Source: Duganella levis (lineage in GTDB: Bacteria > Pseudomonadota > Gammaproteobacteria > Burkholderiales > Burkholderiaceae_D). From it: 64,000 bases of DNA. Shown piece after piece: positions 20,913 through 30,377 of the stretch. A model generated the notes under the pieces. It made no database searches. It was not told where the DNA came from and saw only the letters and a list, made by a program, of their open reading frames with translations. Position 1 is the stretch's first letter, and every line of letters starts with the position of its first letter. The stretch lies in NCBI RefSeq assembly GCF_009857605.1, contig NZ_WWCT01000011.1:122574-186573 (forward strand), given 5' to 3'. Position numbers and translations under genes: made by a program.

Positions 20913-22298
20913 TTAGCGCGGCACGATGAAGACCGCGGATTCTTTCACATGCAGCGACGGATCGTCGACTGCGGTCAGGCTGACGTTAATCTTGTTCGAG
21001 CCGGTATGGCCGGCGCCATGCGCCACCCGCAAGCGCACCGGATAGGCCCGCGTCTCGGTGGCCTCGACCCGCACGGTGTCGGCATCGGCTACGCTCAGCG
21101 TATCGAGGCCGCCAACGCTGATCTTGTACACATGCGCTTGCTCGGAGGTGTTCATGATTTGCAGGCGGTAGACGTTTTCGATCATGCCGTCTTCCACCTC
21201 GCGGCCCATCGAGCCACGGTCGCGGATCACGTCCAGCTTGAGCGGCGTGCGCAGGTACAAGGCGCTACAGGTGGCCAGCACGATCAGGCCCAGTACGGCG
21301 GTGTAGATCTTCACCCGTGGCCGCGTGGTGCGGCGGCGGATTTCGGTCGGCGTCAGATGCTCGTCCATCGCCCGTTCGGTGCTGTAGCGGATCAGGCCGG
21401 GTGCTTGGCCGGTCTTGTCCATCACGGTATTGCAGGCGTCGACGCAGGCGGCGCAGCCGATGCACTCGTATTGCAGGCCGTTGCGGATGTCGATGCCGGT
21501 CGGGCAGACCTGCACGCACAGCGAGCAGTCGATGCACGAGCCGCCTTGGCCATGCTCTTTTTTCGACAGCGGGCCGCGTGGTTCGCCGCGCGCGGTGTCG
21601 TAGGTAATGATCAGGGTATCGCGGTCGAACATCGAGCTTTGGAAGCGGGCATACGGGCACATGTATTTGCACACCTGTTCGCGCATCCAGCCGGCGTTGC
21701 CGTAGGTGGCGAAGGCGTAGAACAGCACCCAGAACCATTCCCATGGGCCGAAGTCGAAGGTCACCACTTCGGTCATGAGGTGCTTGATCGGCGTGAAGTA
21801 GCCGACGAAGGTAAAGCCGGTCCACAGTGCGAACAGCAGCCAGGCAGCATGCTTGGCGCTCTTCTTGGCGAACTTGCGCAGCGATGCCGGCTGGCGGTCC
21901 AGCGCGATACGGGCACTGCGCTTGCCTTCAATCTTGCGCTCTATCCACAGGAAGATTTCGGTGTACACCGTTTGCGGGCAGGCGAAACCGCACCACACCC
22001 GCCCTGCTATCGCTGTCGCCAGGAATAGCAGGTAGGCGCAGATGATCAGCAGCACCGCCAGGTAAATGAAGTCCTGCGGCCAAAGGACCAGGCCAAAGAT
22101 GTAGAACTTGCGCGTGCCCAGGTCAAACAGCAGCGCCTGGCGGCCGTTCCATTGCAGCCACGGCGTGCAGTAGAAGGCCAGCTGCGTCAGCCAGACAAAC
22201 AGCCAGCGCAGGCGGGCGTAGCGGCCGGCGATCTCGCGCGGATAGATTTCCTCGCGAGCCGCATACATCTTGATGACTTGTTCCTTTGGGGCGTTCAT
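20913..22298 (-). CDS. ccoG: Cytochrome c oxidase accessory protein CcoG (FixG), polyferredoxin
   Basis: 461 residues. Membrane helices flank the conserved GFACPQTVYTEIFLWIERK segment. Two [4Fe-4S] motifs follow: CIDCSLCVQVCPTG and CIGCAACVDAC. The C-terminal periplasmic Ig-like domain (FixG_C) follows one more helix near 330. CcoG is a membrane iron-sulfur cupric reductase involved in copper supply to cbb3 oxidase. Its start overlaps the ccoP stop by 4 bases, giving translational coupling. Confidence 0.94.
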   Translation of the reverse strand: MNAPKEQVIKMYAAREEIYPREIAGRYARLRWLFVWLTQLAFYCTPWLQWNGRQALLFDLGTRKFYIFGLVLWPQDFIYLAVLLIICAYLLFLATAIAGRVWCGFACPQTVYTEIFLWIERKIEGKRSARIALDRQPASLRKFAKKSAKHAAWLLFALWTGFTFVGYFTPIKHLMTEVVTFDFGPWEWFWVLFYAFATYGNAGWMREQVCKYMCPYARFQSSMFDRDTLIITYDTARGEPRGPLSKKEHGQGGSCIDCSLCVQVCPTGIDIRNGLQYECIGCAACVDACNTVMDKTGQAPGLIRYSTERAMDEHLTPTEIRRRTTRPRVKIYTAVLGLIVLATCSALYLRTPLKLDVIRDRGSMGREVEDGMIENVYRLQIMNTSEQAHVYKISVGGLDTLSVADADTVRVEATETRAYPVRLRVAHGAGHTGSNKINVSLTAVDDPSLHVKESAVFIVPR

Positions 22299-23263
22299 TT
22301 TTCTGCTGCTACGGGTGGATCAGCCGGTACGGCGGCGGGAGCGGCCACCTCGGCAGGGTTGTTCGACAGGCTCCAGACGTACGCCGCCAGCACATGCACC
22401 TTGGCTTCGCCGAGGAAGTCAGCAAACGCCGGCATGGTGGTGGTGCGGCCCTTGTTGATGGTCTCCTTGATGGTTTCCACACTGCCGCCGAACAGCCAGA
22501 TCTTGTCGGTCAGGTTAGGCGCGCCGAGCGTCTGGTTGCCCTTGGCGTCGGCGCCGTGACAGGCCATGCAGGCGCCGAACTTCTCTTTGCCGAACACCGA
22601 CTTGATCGGATCATGGGTCGAGCCGGACAGGCTCAGCACGTAGTGCGCGACCGCTTCCACTTCCTTGTCGCCACCGACGGCGGCGCCCATCGGCGGCATG
22701 GCGCCGACGCGGCCGTGCAGGATGGTTTCCTGGATGGTTTCCGGCGCGCCGCCGAACAGCCAGTCCTTGTCGGTCAGGTTGGGAAAGCCCTTGTTGCCGC
22801 GCGCGTCAGAACCGTGGCACTGCGCGCAATAGGTCAGGAACAGGCGTTCGCCGATGGCGTGCGCTTGCGGATCGGCCGCCACCGTTTTCAGATCCTGCTT
22901 CTGGTACTTGGCGAACAGCGGACCGTATTCGGCATCAGCCTTGGCCAGCTCGGTCTGATACTGGCCGCTGGATTTCCAGCCCAGCTTGCCGGCGTAGCTG
23001 CCCAGGCCTGGATACAGGAACAGGTAGGCCAGCGCGAACACGATGGTGATGTAGAACAGCCACATCCACCAGCGCGGCATTGGCGTGTTCAGCTCGGTCA
23101 GGTCCTCGTCCCAGACGTGGCCGGTGGTGTCGATCTTGCCGGCGTCGGTCTTGACGACCTTGACCTTCGATTGCGAGTACAGCAGGATGCCGCAGCCGAT
23201 GATGCCCAGCAGGGTCAGCGCGGCGATGTAGATGTCCCAGAAGCCGTTGGTGAAATCAGCCAT
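22295..23263 (-). CDS. ccoP: cbb3-type cytochrome c oxidase subunit III, dihaem CcoP
   Basis: 322 residues from the ATG at 23263 (MADFTNGFWDIYIAAL), chosen over the 24-residue longer frame because it overlaps the ccoQ end by 8 bases and starts like other CcoP proteins. Two membrane helices (about 11-31 and 66-86) precede two c-type haem domains with CAQCH (146-150) and CMACH (232-236). It passes electrons from soluble cytochrome c to CcoO. The C-terminus is low-complexity Ala/Pro. Confidence 0.95.
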   Translation of the reverse strand: MADFTNGFWDIYIAALTLLGIIGCGILLYSQSKVKVVKTDAGKIDTTGHVWDEDLTELNTPMPRWWMWLFYITIVFALAYLFLYPGLGSYAGKLGWKSSGQYQTELAKADAEYGPLFAKYQKQDLKTVAADPQAHAIGERLFLTYCAQCHGSDARGNKGFPNLTDKDWLFGGAPETIQETILHGRVGAMPPMGAAVGGDKEVEAVAHYVLSLSGSTHDPIKSVFGKEKFGACMACHGADAKGNQTLGAPNLTDKIWLFGGSVETIKETINKGRTTTMPAFADFLGEAKVHVLAAYVWSLSNNPAEVAAPAAVPADPPVAAEK

Positions 23264-23417
23264 GGTGCACCTCCTCGTCGTCGTCAAACGGCAGGTTGGC
23301 GGCGGCGGTGAAGTCGGTGGCCTTGCGGTGCACATACACCCACCACAGGATCCCGGCGAAAGTGATGAACGAAATCACCGTCATCACGCTGCTGGCGTTG
23401 TCAAACAGGGTATCCAT
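23256..23417 (-). CDS. ccoQ: cbb3 oxidase small subunit CcoQ
   Basis: 53 residues (MDTLFDNASSVMTVISFITF...), with one membrane helix (about 11-30) and an acidic DDDEE tail. It sits between ccoO and ccoP as in all cco operons, starting one base after the ccoO stop region and overlapping ccoP by 8 bases. CcoQ (FixQ) stabilises the association of CcoP with the core enzyme. The WWVYVHRK segment after the helix is typical. Confidence 0.92.
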   Translation of the reverse strand: MDTLFDNASSVMTVISFITFAGILWWVYVHRKATDFTAAANLPFDDDEEVHHG

Positions 23418-23418
23418 G

Positions 23419-24033
23419 CTAGTTCCTCGTTTTGATCAGGGTGCCCAGGCCTTGCAGATAGGCGATCAGGGCGTCTTGTTCCGTCTTGTCCTTGAGCTCT
23501 TCCGGCGCGGCGGCGATCTCGGCGTCGGTGTACGGCACGCCGGTACGGCGCAGCGCGCGCATCTTCGGCTGGATCTCGGCCGGCACCAGCGTGTTCTTCG
23601 ACAGCCATGGGTAGTTCGGCATATTCGATTCCGGCACCACGTCGCGCGGATTGTTCAGGTGGTCGCGGTGCCATTCGTCGGAGTAGCGGCCGCCCACGCG
23701 CGCCAGGTCGGGGCCGGTGCGCTTGGAACCCCACTGGAACGGGTGGTCGTAGACGAACTCGCCGGCCACAGAATAGTGGCCATAGCGCTCGGTCTCGGCG
23801 CGCAGCGGCCGCACCATCTGCGAGTGGCAGTTGTAGCAGCCTTCGCGGATGTAGATGTCGCGGCCGGCCAGGCGCAGCGGCGAGTACGGCTTCAGGCCCG
23901 CCACTGGTTCCGTGGTCGATTTTTGAAAGAACAGCGGCACGATCTCGACGGCGCCGCCGACGCTGATCACCAGCGTCACCAGCGCGATCAGCAGCCAGGG
24001 ATTTTTCTCGATCCATTCATGTGAAAATTTCAT
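23419..24033 (-). CDS. ccoO: cbb3-type cytochrome c oxidase subunit II, monohaem CcoO
   Basis: 204 residues with a single N-terminal membrane anchor (about 13-35). The haem-c motif CYNCH is at 66-70, in the context [15 protein letters not shown] characteristic of CcoO/FixO. It transfers electrons from CcoP to the CcoN active site. It lies 14 bases downstream of ccoN and one base upstream of ccoQ. Confidence 0.95.
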   Translation of the reverse strand: MKFSHEWIEKNPWLLIALVTLVISVGGAVEIVPLFFQKSTTEPVAGLKPYSPLRLAGRDIYIREGCYNCHSQMVRPLRAETERYGHYSVAGEFVYDHPFQWGSKRTGPDLARVGGRYSDEWHRDHLNNPRDVVPESNMPNYPWLSKNTLVPAEIQPKMRALRRTGVPYTDAEIAAAPEELKDKTEQDALIAYLQGLGTLIKTRN

Positions 24034-24047
24034 ACTGTGCTCCGATA

Positions 24048-25469
24048 TCAGGCGTGGGCCGCGTTGACCGCCGGGATAGGCGCGACCGCAGTCTTGGTGT
24101 TACGCAAGGTCATCCAGGTGTTGTAGGCCATCACGCACATGCCGCCCAGGTACAGCAGGCCGCCGGTGAAGCGCACCACGTAGTACGGATAGGTGGCCTT
24201 GACGCTTTCCGCAAAGGTGTAGGTCAGCGTGCCGTCCGGATTGACCGCGCGCCACATCAGACCCTGCATCACGCCGGCAATCCACATGGCGGCGATGTAC
24301 AGCACCACGCCGATGGTGGCGACCCAGAAGTGCAGGTCGATCAGCTTGGTCGAATACATCTTCTGGTCGCCGGCGATGCGCGGGATGATGTAGTAGATCG
24401 AACCCATGGTGATGAAGCCGACCCAGCCGAGCGCGCCGCCGTGGACGTGGGCGATGGTCCAGTCGGTGTAGTGCGACAGCGAGTTGATGGTCTTGATCGA
24501 CATCATCGGACCTTCGAAGGTGGCGATGCCGTAGAACGACAGCGAGACGATCATGAATTTCAGGATCGGGTCGGTGCGCAGCTTGTGCCAGGCGCCCGAC
24601 AAGGTCATCATGCCGTTGATCATGCCACCCCAGCTTGGCGCCAGCAGCACCAGCGAGAACACCATGCCGACCGATTGCGTCCAGTCCGGCAGTGCGGTGT
24701 AGTGCAGGTGGTGCGGACCGGCCCACATATAGGTGAAGATCAGCGCCCAGAAGTGGACGATCGACAGGCGGTACGAGTACACCGGACGTTCGGCCTGCTT
24801 CGGAATGAAGTAGTAGACCATGCCCAGGTAGCCGGCGGTAAGGATGAAGCCCACCGCATTGTGGCCGTACCACCATTGGATCATCGCGTCCTGCACGCCG
24901 GCGTAGACCGAGTACGATTTAAACAGCGAAGCCGGCATCGACATGCCGTTGACCACGTGCAGAATCGTCACGGCGATGATGTAGGCGGCGAAGAACCAGT
25001 TGGCGACGTAGATGTGCTTGACCTTGCGCTTGATCAGGGTGCCGAAGAACACCACGGCGTACGACACCCACACCAGCGCGATCAGGATGGAAATCGGCCA
25101 TTCCAGCTCGGCGTATTCCTTGCCGCGGGTCAGGCCCATCGGCAGCGTCACGACCGCGCTCAGGATCACGGCCTGCCAGCCCCAGAAGGTGAAGGCCGCT
25201 AATTTGTCGGAAAACAGGCGCACCTGGCAGGTGCGTTGTACCACGTAATACGAGGTAGCAAACAGGCCGCAGATACCGAACGCAAAAATCACCGCGTTGG
25301 TATGCAGCGGACGCAGACGGCCATAAGTCAGCCATGGAATGTCCAGATTCAGCGCCGGCCAGGCCAGCTGCGCGGCGATGATCACGCCGACCAGCATGCC
25401 CACGACGCCCCAGACTACGGTCGCAATCGTGAACTGCTTCACGACCTTGTAGTTATAGTGTTGATCCAA
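24048..25469 (-). CDS. ccoN: cbb3-type cytochrome c oxidase catalytic subunit I, CcoN
   Basis: 473 residues with about 12 membrane helices. Haem and copper ligands are visible: [15 protein letters not shown] for low-spin haem, [10 protein letters not shown] with its Cu_B His, GPHHLHYT with two more Cu_B His, and [11 protein letters not shown] for the haem b ligands. The conserved Tyr of [10 protein letters not shown] is the cross-link candidate. This is the proton-pumping high-affinity O2 reductase. The start is a TTG at 25469 (MDQHYNYK), preceded by GGGGAG at 7-base spacing; the next Met would cut helix 1. FNR-box-like sites lie 40-75 bases upstream. Confidence 0.96.
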   Translation of the reverse strand: MDQHYNYKVVKQFTIATVVWGVVGMLVGVIIAAQLAWPALNLDIPWLTYGRLRPLHTNAVIFAFGICGLFATSYYVVQRTCQVRLFSDKLAAFTFWGWQAVILSAVVTLPMGLTRGKEYAELEWPISILIALVWVSYAVVFFGTLIKRKVKHIYVANWFFAAYIIAVTILHVVNGMSMPASLFKSYSVYAGVQDAMIQWWYGHNAVGFILTAGYLGMVYYFIPKQAERPVYSYRLSIVHFWALIFTYMWAGPHHLHYTALPDWTQSVGMVFSLVLLAPSWGGMINGMMTLSGAWHKLRTDPILKFMIVSLSFYGIATFEGPMMSIKTINSLSHYTDWTIAHVHGGALGWVGFITMGSIYYIIPRIAGDQKMYSTKLIDLHFWVATIGVVLYIAAMWIAGVMQGLMWRAVNPDGTLTYTFAESVKATYPYYVVRFTGGLLYLGGMCVMAYNTWMTLRNTKTAVAPIPAVNAAHA

Positions 25470-25493
25470 TTGAGTTCTCCCCGGAACACTTTG

Positions 25494-25549
25494 ATGATGT
25501 AGGTCAAAGGTTACTTAGGAGAAGCTTAAAAATCCTTGATGTAAGTCAA
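25494..25549 (-). promoter_or_regulatory. FNR-controlled ccoN promoter region
   Basis: TTGATGTAAGTCAA (25536-25549) matches the FNR consensus TTGAT-N4-ATCAA at 9 of 10 defined positions. A second, weaker copy ATGATGTAGGTCAA (25494-25507) matches 8 of 10. The better site is centred about 73 bases before the ccoN start, compatible with class II activation. It overlaps the last codon of ccoS. Confidence 0.7.
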
Positions 25550-25722
25550 AAATCGCCGGATCGCTTGTGATCAATGGGCGGCTTGTCGTCGTCTTGCAGG
25601 ATGCGCAGCGCCGGGCCGACCAGGTCGTCGAACTGGCCGTCGTCGGAGGCGCGGAAGAAGATCCACAGCGCCACGAACACCAGCACCACGCTGAGCGGAA
25701 TGAGCAGGTACAGGGCTTCCAT
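25546..25722 (-). CDS. ccoS: cbb3-type oxidase assembly protein CcoS
   Basis: 58 residues from ATG 25722 (MEALYLLIPLSVVLVFVALW). It has one membrane helix followed by IFFRASDDGQFDDLVGPALRIL, the CcoS/FixS signature. It is needed for insertion of haem and copper into cbb3 oxidase. Its ATG shares one base with the ccoI stop (TGATG), so the two are translationally coupled. The longer frame is excluded by ccoI. Confidence 0.92.
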   Translation of the reverse strand: MEALYLLIPLSVVLVFVALWIFFRASDDGQFDDLVGPALRILQDDDKPPIDHKRSGDF

Positions 25723-28181
25723 CAAGCGGCCTTTCTGAGCCGCAGCGCGTTGAGCACCACCACCGCCGAACTGAGCGCCATGCCGACACCGGATAGCCAC
25801 GGATTGAGCAAGCCCATTGCCGCCGCCGGAATGGCGACCACGTTGTAGACCGTGGCCCAGCCGAGATTCTGGCGGATGATGCGCATGGTGCGCTCGGCCA
25901 CGCGCGCGCTGTCCGCCACCGCGCCGAGGCGGCCGTTGAGCAGCACCGCATCGGCATGCGCTTGCGCCAGCGCGGCGCCGCTGCCCATGGCGAACGAGAC
26001 GTCGGCGGCACCGAGCACGGCGGCGTCGTTGATGCCGTCGCCGATCATGGTCACCACGCAGCCGCGCCGCTGCATCTGCTGCACGAAGTTGAGCTTGTCG
26101 GCCGGCAGGTAGCCGCCGACCGTGGTTTCGATGCCCAGCTGGTCGCCGACGCGGCGCGCCAGCACGTCATCGTCGCCGCTGACCAGCACCACCGTCTTGC
26201 CGCGCTGGCGGAAGTAGTCGACCGTGTCTTGCGCATCGGGCCGCAAGCCGTCGTGCAGCTGCAAACAGGCCAGCCACTGGCCTTCCACGCCAAGGTAGAC
26301 CGGCGTCACGCCATCGGCCGCCACGCGCTCCGGCGCCAGACCGGCAATGCCGGCCACGAACTGCGCGCTGCCCAGGCGGTAGCGGCGATTGTGGACCGTG
26401 CCTTCCAGGCCGCAGCCGGCGGTTTCGGTCAGCGCCACGGCGCTCCAGTTGTGCCGCCCTGCTTCGTCGGCGGCGCTGATGATGGCGCGCGCCAGCGGAT
26501 GCGCGCTGCCGGTTTCCAGCGCGGCCGCAACTTGCAGGCAGAAGTCGGCGCGCATGGCGCCCAGTTCCTGTATTCCTTGCAGCACCGGCCGGCCCCACGT
26601 CAGCGTGCCGGTCTTGTCCAGCACTACGTGGGTGGTGCGGTGCAGTGTCTCCAGCGTTTGCGGGCCGGTCACCAGCACGCCTTGCCGCAGCAGGTTGTCG
26701 GTGGCGGCGGCCAACGCGGTCGGCGTGGCCAGCGACAGCGCGCATGGACAGGACACCACCAGCACCGCAATCGCAATCGGCCAGGCGCGCGCGATGCTGC
26801 CGTCGTGCCAGAACCAGAAGCTGAACGCAGCCAGCGCAAACAGCAGCAGGCCGGCGACAAAATATGCGGCCACGCGATCGGCCCACAGCGCGATGTGCGG
26901 TTTTTCGCCGCCGGCGCGGTTGATTAGTTTCACCAGGTCGGACAAGGTGCTGTCCTGCGCCTTGCGCGTCACGCGCGCCATTATCACGCTGCCGGCGTTG
27001 ATGGCGCCGCCGGGAATGGCGTCGCCGGTGGATTTCGGCACCGGTACGCTCTCGCCGCTCAGCAGCGACAGGTCGAGCGAGGTGCGGCCTTCGATGATGA
27101 CGCTGTCGGCGGCCACCGCTTCGCCGGGCTTGATAAGTATGATGTTATCCACAGCCAGCGACGCCGCGCGCACGATGGTGGCGGCGCGGCTGGCCGGATA
27201 GTTCTCCAGCAGCGAGGCCGATGCCGGCAGTGCATGCTGCAAGCGTTCCAGTGCGGCGCCGGCTTTGCGGCGCGCGCGCAGTTCCAGATAGCGGCTGCAC
27301 AGCAGCAGGAAGATGAACATGGTCACCGAGTCGAACCACACTTCGCCCTTGCCGGTGAAGGTGGCGATGACGCTGGCGCCAAACGCGGCGGCGATGCCCA
27401 AGGCCACCGGCACGTCCATGCCCAGCGCGCGCGCGCGCAGGCTGGTGATGGCGCCGCGCCAGAACGGCAGTGCCGAGTAGCAGATGGCGGGGAGCGTCAG
27501 CAGCAAACTGGCCCAGCGCATCAGCGAGGCCATGCTGTCGTCCAGCGTGCCGTCGTCGCGCGCCAGATAGGACGGGGCGACGTACATCATTACCTGCATC
27601 ATCGACAGGCCGGCGACGAACAGCTGGCGGCCCAGCGTCTTGGCGGCGCGCTGCTGCTGGCCGGCGTGGCGGTCGGCTTCATAGGGATAGGCGGCGTAGC
27701 CGATGGTGTGCAGCGCGCCGAGGATGTCGCCGGGCTGGCAGGCATCGCTGCGCCAACGCACGTAGAGTTTTTCGGTGGCGACGTTGAGTTGCGCGCTATC
27801 GACGCCGGGCACGTGCGCCAGCCGGTTTTCAATCAGCCACACGCAGGCGGCGCAGCGGATGCCTTCCACCGTGAAGGTGGATTCACGGCTGTCTTCATCG
27901 AGCGCGAAGCGCGGGTCGGCGTTGTCGTACAGTTGCAGTTCCGGCGGCAGCTGCTGCGCGCCTTCCGCGCTGGCCGCGTAGGCGGTGCGGTCGCGGTAGT
28001 AGCTTTCCTGGCCCAGGTCGACAATGGTTTGCGCCACGGCCGCGCAGCCGGGGCAGCACATGGTGTGCGGTTCGCCGGCGATGGTGACCGTCCAGGCGTT
28101 ATCCACCACGTCGGGCAGCGTCTGGCCGCAGTGGAAGCACGGCGCTGGCGCCAGGGCGTTCAAGGGTGTGGTGTGAGGCAT
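25722..28181 (-). CDS. ccoI: P1B-type copper-exporting ATPase CcoI (FixI)
   Basis: 819 residues from ATG 28181 (MPHTTPLNALAPAPCFHCG); ATG 28196 adds five residues and is equally possible. An N-terminal Cys/His segment PCFHCGQTLP is followed by CCPGCAAVAQ, then a heavy-metal-associated domain with GIRCAACVWLIENRL. Eight membrane helices surround the CPC ion motif VVSCPCALSLATPTAL. The actuator, phosphorylation motif DKTGTLTWG, SAHPLARA and hinge GDGINDAAVLG are all intact. CcoI loads copper needed for cbb3 oxidase assembly. It overlaps the SafE-type gene by 22 bases upstream and ccoS by one base downstream. A much longer open frame extends to 28886 but is antisense or out-of-frame to the upstream gene. 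Confidence 0.94.
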   Translation of the reverse strand: MPHTTPLNALAPAPCFHCGQTLPDVVDNAWTVTIAGEPHTMCCPGCAAVAQTIVDLGQESYYRDRTAYAASAEGAQQLPPELQLYDNADPRFALDEDSRESTFTVEGIRCAACVWLIENRLAHVPGVDSAQLNVATEKLYVRWRSDACQPGDILGALHTIGYAAYPYEADRHAGQQQRAAKTLGRQLFVAGLSMMQVMMYVAPSYLARDDGTLDDSMASLMRWASLLLTLPAICYSALPFWRGAITSLRARALGMDVPVALGIAAAFGASVIATFTGKGEVWFDSVTMFIFLLLCSRYLELRARRKAGAALERLQHALPASASLLENYPASRAATIVRAASLAVDNIILIKPGEAVAADSVIIEGRTSLDLSLLSGESVPVPKSTGDAIPGGAINAGSVIMARVTRKAQDSTLSDLVKLINRAGGEKPHIALWADRVAAYFVAGLLLFALAAFSFWFWHDGSIARAWPIAIAVLVVSCPCALSLATPTALAAATDNLLRQGVLVTGPQTLETLHRTTHVVLDKTGTLTWGRPVLQGIQELGAMRADFCLQVAAALETGSAHPLARAIISAADEAGRHNWSAVALTETAGCGLEGTVHNRRYRLGSAQFVAGIAGLAPERVAADGVTPVYLGVEGQWLACLQLHDGLRPDAQDTVDYFRQRGKTVVLVSGDDDVLARRVGDQLGIETTVGGYLPADKLNFVQQMQRRGCVVTMIGDGINDAAVLGAADVSFAMGSGAALAQAHADAVLLNGRLGAVADSARVAERTMRIIRQNLGWATVYNVVAIPAAAMGLLNPWLSGVGMALSSAVVVLNALRLRKAA

Positions 28182-28954
28182 AGCATTTCCATCCATTCGG
28201 GCGTGACGCCTCCCGCTGCGCGGGCAAGCCCGAGGACGCCGAAGGCCAGCACCAGCAGGCCGCAGGCAAGGCGGACCTGGCGGCGCTGCATGACTTGTTG
28301 CAGGCGCGCGCCGAGCATGCCCAGGCCGGTCAGCATCGGCAGCGTGCCGAGGCCGAAGGCCAGCATCAGCGCGGCGCCGTCGGCGGCCGAGCCGCTGAGC
28401 AGGGCGGTGGTCAGGACGCTGTAGACCATGCCGCACGGTAGCCAGCCCCAAAGCGCCCCGAGGGCATAGGATTTTGGCGCGGTGTCGGCTGGCATCAGGG
28501 TTTTCATGGCGGGGGCGATGAGTGGTTGCGCGCGTTGCCAGAGCACGCGGCCGCCCTGCTCCAATACGGCCAAGCCGCGCCAGGCGTTCATCAGGTACAG
28601 GCCGAGGACGACCAGCATCAGGTTGGCCAGCCAGTAGAAGCCGAGTTGGACCCCCGCCAGCGCCGCCATGTTGCGGGCGCCGCTGGCCAGGCCGCCGGCC
28701 AAGGCGCCAGCCAGCATGTAGCTGCTGATGCGGCCGGCGTTGTAGGCCAGCACCAGCGCCACGTCGTTCCCGCGCACGCGGGAACCCATAGAACGCCTGA
28801 GTGGATACTCGGCATGGATTTCCGCGTGCGCGGGAATGACGGTGCTGCGTGTGGTGGTGGACATCGCCGTCACAATCCCGCCGCACATGCCAACGCAGTG
28901 AATGCTGCCGGCCAGGCCGACCACAAACACTGGCAGTAGCTGTGCGGCGTTCAT
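28160..28954 (-). CDS. SafE/UreH-like membrane protein of the cbb3 locus, with in-frame repeat insertion
   Basis: 264 residues, six or so membrane helices. The N-terminus GSIHCVGMCGGIVTAMS carries the H-C-x2-MCGG motif of the sulfite-exporter TauE/SafE (UreH-like) proteins found beside ccoI in proteobacteria, thought to help copper handling. Residues 39-64 (VIPAHAEIHAEY ... RVRGND) are translated from a 78-base palindromic repeat at 28763-28840, inserted in frame. The repeat falls in the loop after helix 1, so the protein may stay functional. The start lies 7 bases after the hemN stop. Confidence 0.85.
   Translation of the reverse strand: MNAAQLLPVFVVGLAGSIHCVGMCGGIVTAMSTTTRSTVIPAHAEIHAEYPLRRSMGSRVRGNDVALVLAYNAGRISSYMLAGALAGGLASGARNMAALAGVQLGFYWLANLMLVVLGLYLMNAWRGLAVLEQGGRVLWQRAQPLIAPAMKTLMPADTAPKSYALGALWGWLPCGMVYSVLTTALLSGSAADGAALMLAFGLGTLPMLTGLGMLGARLQQVMQRRQVRLACGLLVLAFGVLGLARAAGGVTPEWMEMLCLTPHP
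28763..28840. repeat. REP-type palindromic repeat inserted in a coding gene
   Basis: Two 26-base arms, 28763-28788 and 28815-28840, are inverted copies with three mismatches, separated by 26 bases. The core TTCCCGCGCACGCGGGAA is itself palindromic. The total of 78 bases keeps the SafE-type frame open. The translated peptide begins VIPAHA, a hallmark of this type of dispersed bacterial repeat. Confidence 0.8.
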
Positions 28955-28961
28955 GACATCC

Positions 28962-30374
28962 TCAGATAGTCTTCGAGTAGCGCAGCGGTTGCGGCGCGAT
29001 GTCCTGCGCCACGCCCAGATAACGGTCGAACACCATGCAAATATTACGGATCAGCAGACGGCCTTTCGGCGTCACCGAAATCCATTCGTCATCGACGGTC
29101 AGCAGGCCGTCGTCTTCAAACGCCTTCAGCTTCTCCAGCTCCGCCGCAAAATACTGGCGGAACTTGATCGGGAAGCCCTGCTCGATCGACGACAGCGACA
29201 ATTCGAAATTACACATCAATTTGCCGATCACAATCCGGCGCAGCAGGTCGTCGTTGTCCATCTTGATGCCGCGCGTGATCGGCAGCACGCCATCATCCAG
29301 CTTGGCGTAATAGGCATCCAGCGTTTTCTCGTTCTGGCTGTAGGTGGCGCCGACCGCGCTGATGGCCGACACGCCGCACGAAATCAGTTCCGACTCGGCG
29401 CGCGTGGAATAGCCCTGGAAGTTGCGCTGCAAACGGCCCTGGCGCTGGGCCACGGCCAGTTCGTCCTCCGGCTTGGCGAAATGGTCCATGCCGATGTAGA
29501 TGTAGCCGGCGTCGCACAGACGCTGAATGCACATCGCCAGCAGCTCCAGCTTGACCGCCGGCGTCGGCATGTCGGCATCGGCGATGCGGCGTTGCGGCTT
29601 GAAGATATGCGGCAGGTGCGCGTAGTTGTACAGCGCGATGCGGTCAGGAGAGGCGTCGATCACCTTGTCCAGCGTTTGCGTCATGCTGGCCATGGTCTGC
29701 TTCGGCAGGCCGTAAATCAGGTCGATGCTGATCGAACGGTAGCCGGCGGCGCGGGCGGCATCCATCACGGCGCGGGTTTCGGCTTCCGGCTGGATGCGGT
29801 TGACGGCTTTCTGCACGTCCGGATCGAAATCCTGCACGCCCAGGCTGATGCGGTTGAAGCCTTGCGCGCGCAGGCTGTGCACGCGCTCCACACTGACCGT
29901 GCGCGGATCGATCTCGATCGAATACTCGCCATGCGCATCGTCGGCGAAATCGAAGTTGGCGTGCAGGTGCGCCATCAGGTCGCCCATCTGCTTGTCGCTC
30001 AGGTAGGTCGGCGTGCCGCCGCCGAAGTGCAGCTGCTCGATCTGGCCCATGCCGTCGAACAGGCGGCCCTGCATATCGATTTCCTGTTTCAGGTAGCCGA
30101 GATAGACGGCGGCCTTGCTGTGATCCTTGGTGACGATCTTGTTGCAGCCGCAGTAGTAGCACACCGTGTCGCAGAACGGAATGTGGACATACAGCGACAA
30201 GGGCCGGCGACTGCGGCGCATGCGCAGGCCGGCCACCGCCTCCAGGAACTGGCCGTAGCCAAAGTCGCCCTGGAAGCGGTCCGCAGTCGGATAGGAGGTG
30301 TAGCGTGGGCCCGACTGACTGAGTTTGCTGATGATGGCAGCGTCAAATTCAACGGGTGGGAAAGGCGTATTCAT
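28962..30374 (-). CDS. hemN: Oxygen-independent coproporphyrinogen III oxidase
   Basis: 470 residues, typical HemN length. The radical-SAM motif C68-x3-C72-x2-C75 lies in VHIPFCDTVCYYCGC, with the extra Cys of HemN directly after. GGGTPTYL and the C-terminal HemN domain (RRIVIGKLMCNFELSL) are present. The enzyme decarboxylates coproporphyrinogen III without O2, feeding haem to the cbb3 oxidase under low oxygen. It starts 3 bases after the chemoreceptor stop and 7 bases before the SafE-type gene, forming one operon under an FNR box. Confidence 0.95.
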   Translation of the reverse strand: MNTPFPPVEFDAAIISKLSQSGPRYTSYPTADRFQGDFGYGQFLEAVAGLRMRRSRRPLSLYVHIPFCDTVCYYCGCNKIVTKDHSKAAVYLGYLKQEIDMQGRLFDGMGQIEQLHFGGGTPTYLSDKQMGDLMAHLHANFDFADDAHGEYSIEIDPRTVSVERVHSLRAQGFNRISLGVQDFDPDVQKAVNRIQPEAETRAVMDAARAAGYRSISIDLIYGLPKQTMASMTQTLDKVIDASPDRIALYNYAHLPHIFKPQRRIADADMPTPAVKLELLAMCIQRLCDAGYIYIGMDHFAKPEDELAVAQRQGRLQRNFQGYSTRAESELISCGVSAISAVGATYSQNEKTLDAYYAKLDDGVLPITRGIKMDNDDLLRRIVIGKLMCNFELSLSSIEQGFPIKFRQYFAAELEKLKAFEDDGLLTVDDEWISVTPKGRLLIRNICMVFDRYLGVAQDIAPQPLRYSKTI

Positions 30375-30377
30375 AAT

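Noticed and set aside
25722..28886. N-terminal extension giving a 1054-residue CcoI
   Set aside because: The extra part runs through the SafE-type gene in another frame; CcoI homology begins at the Cys motif near 28181.
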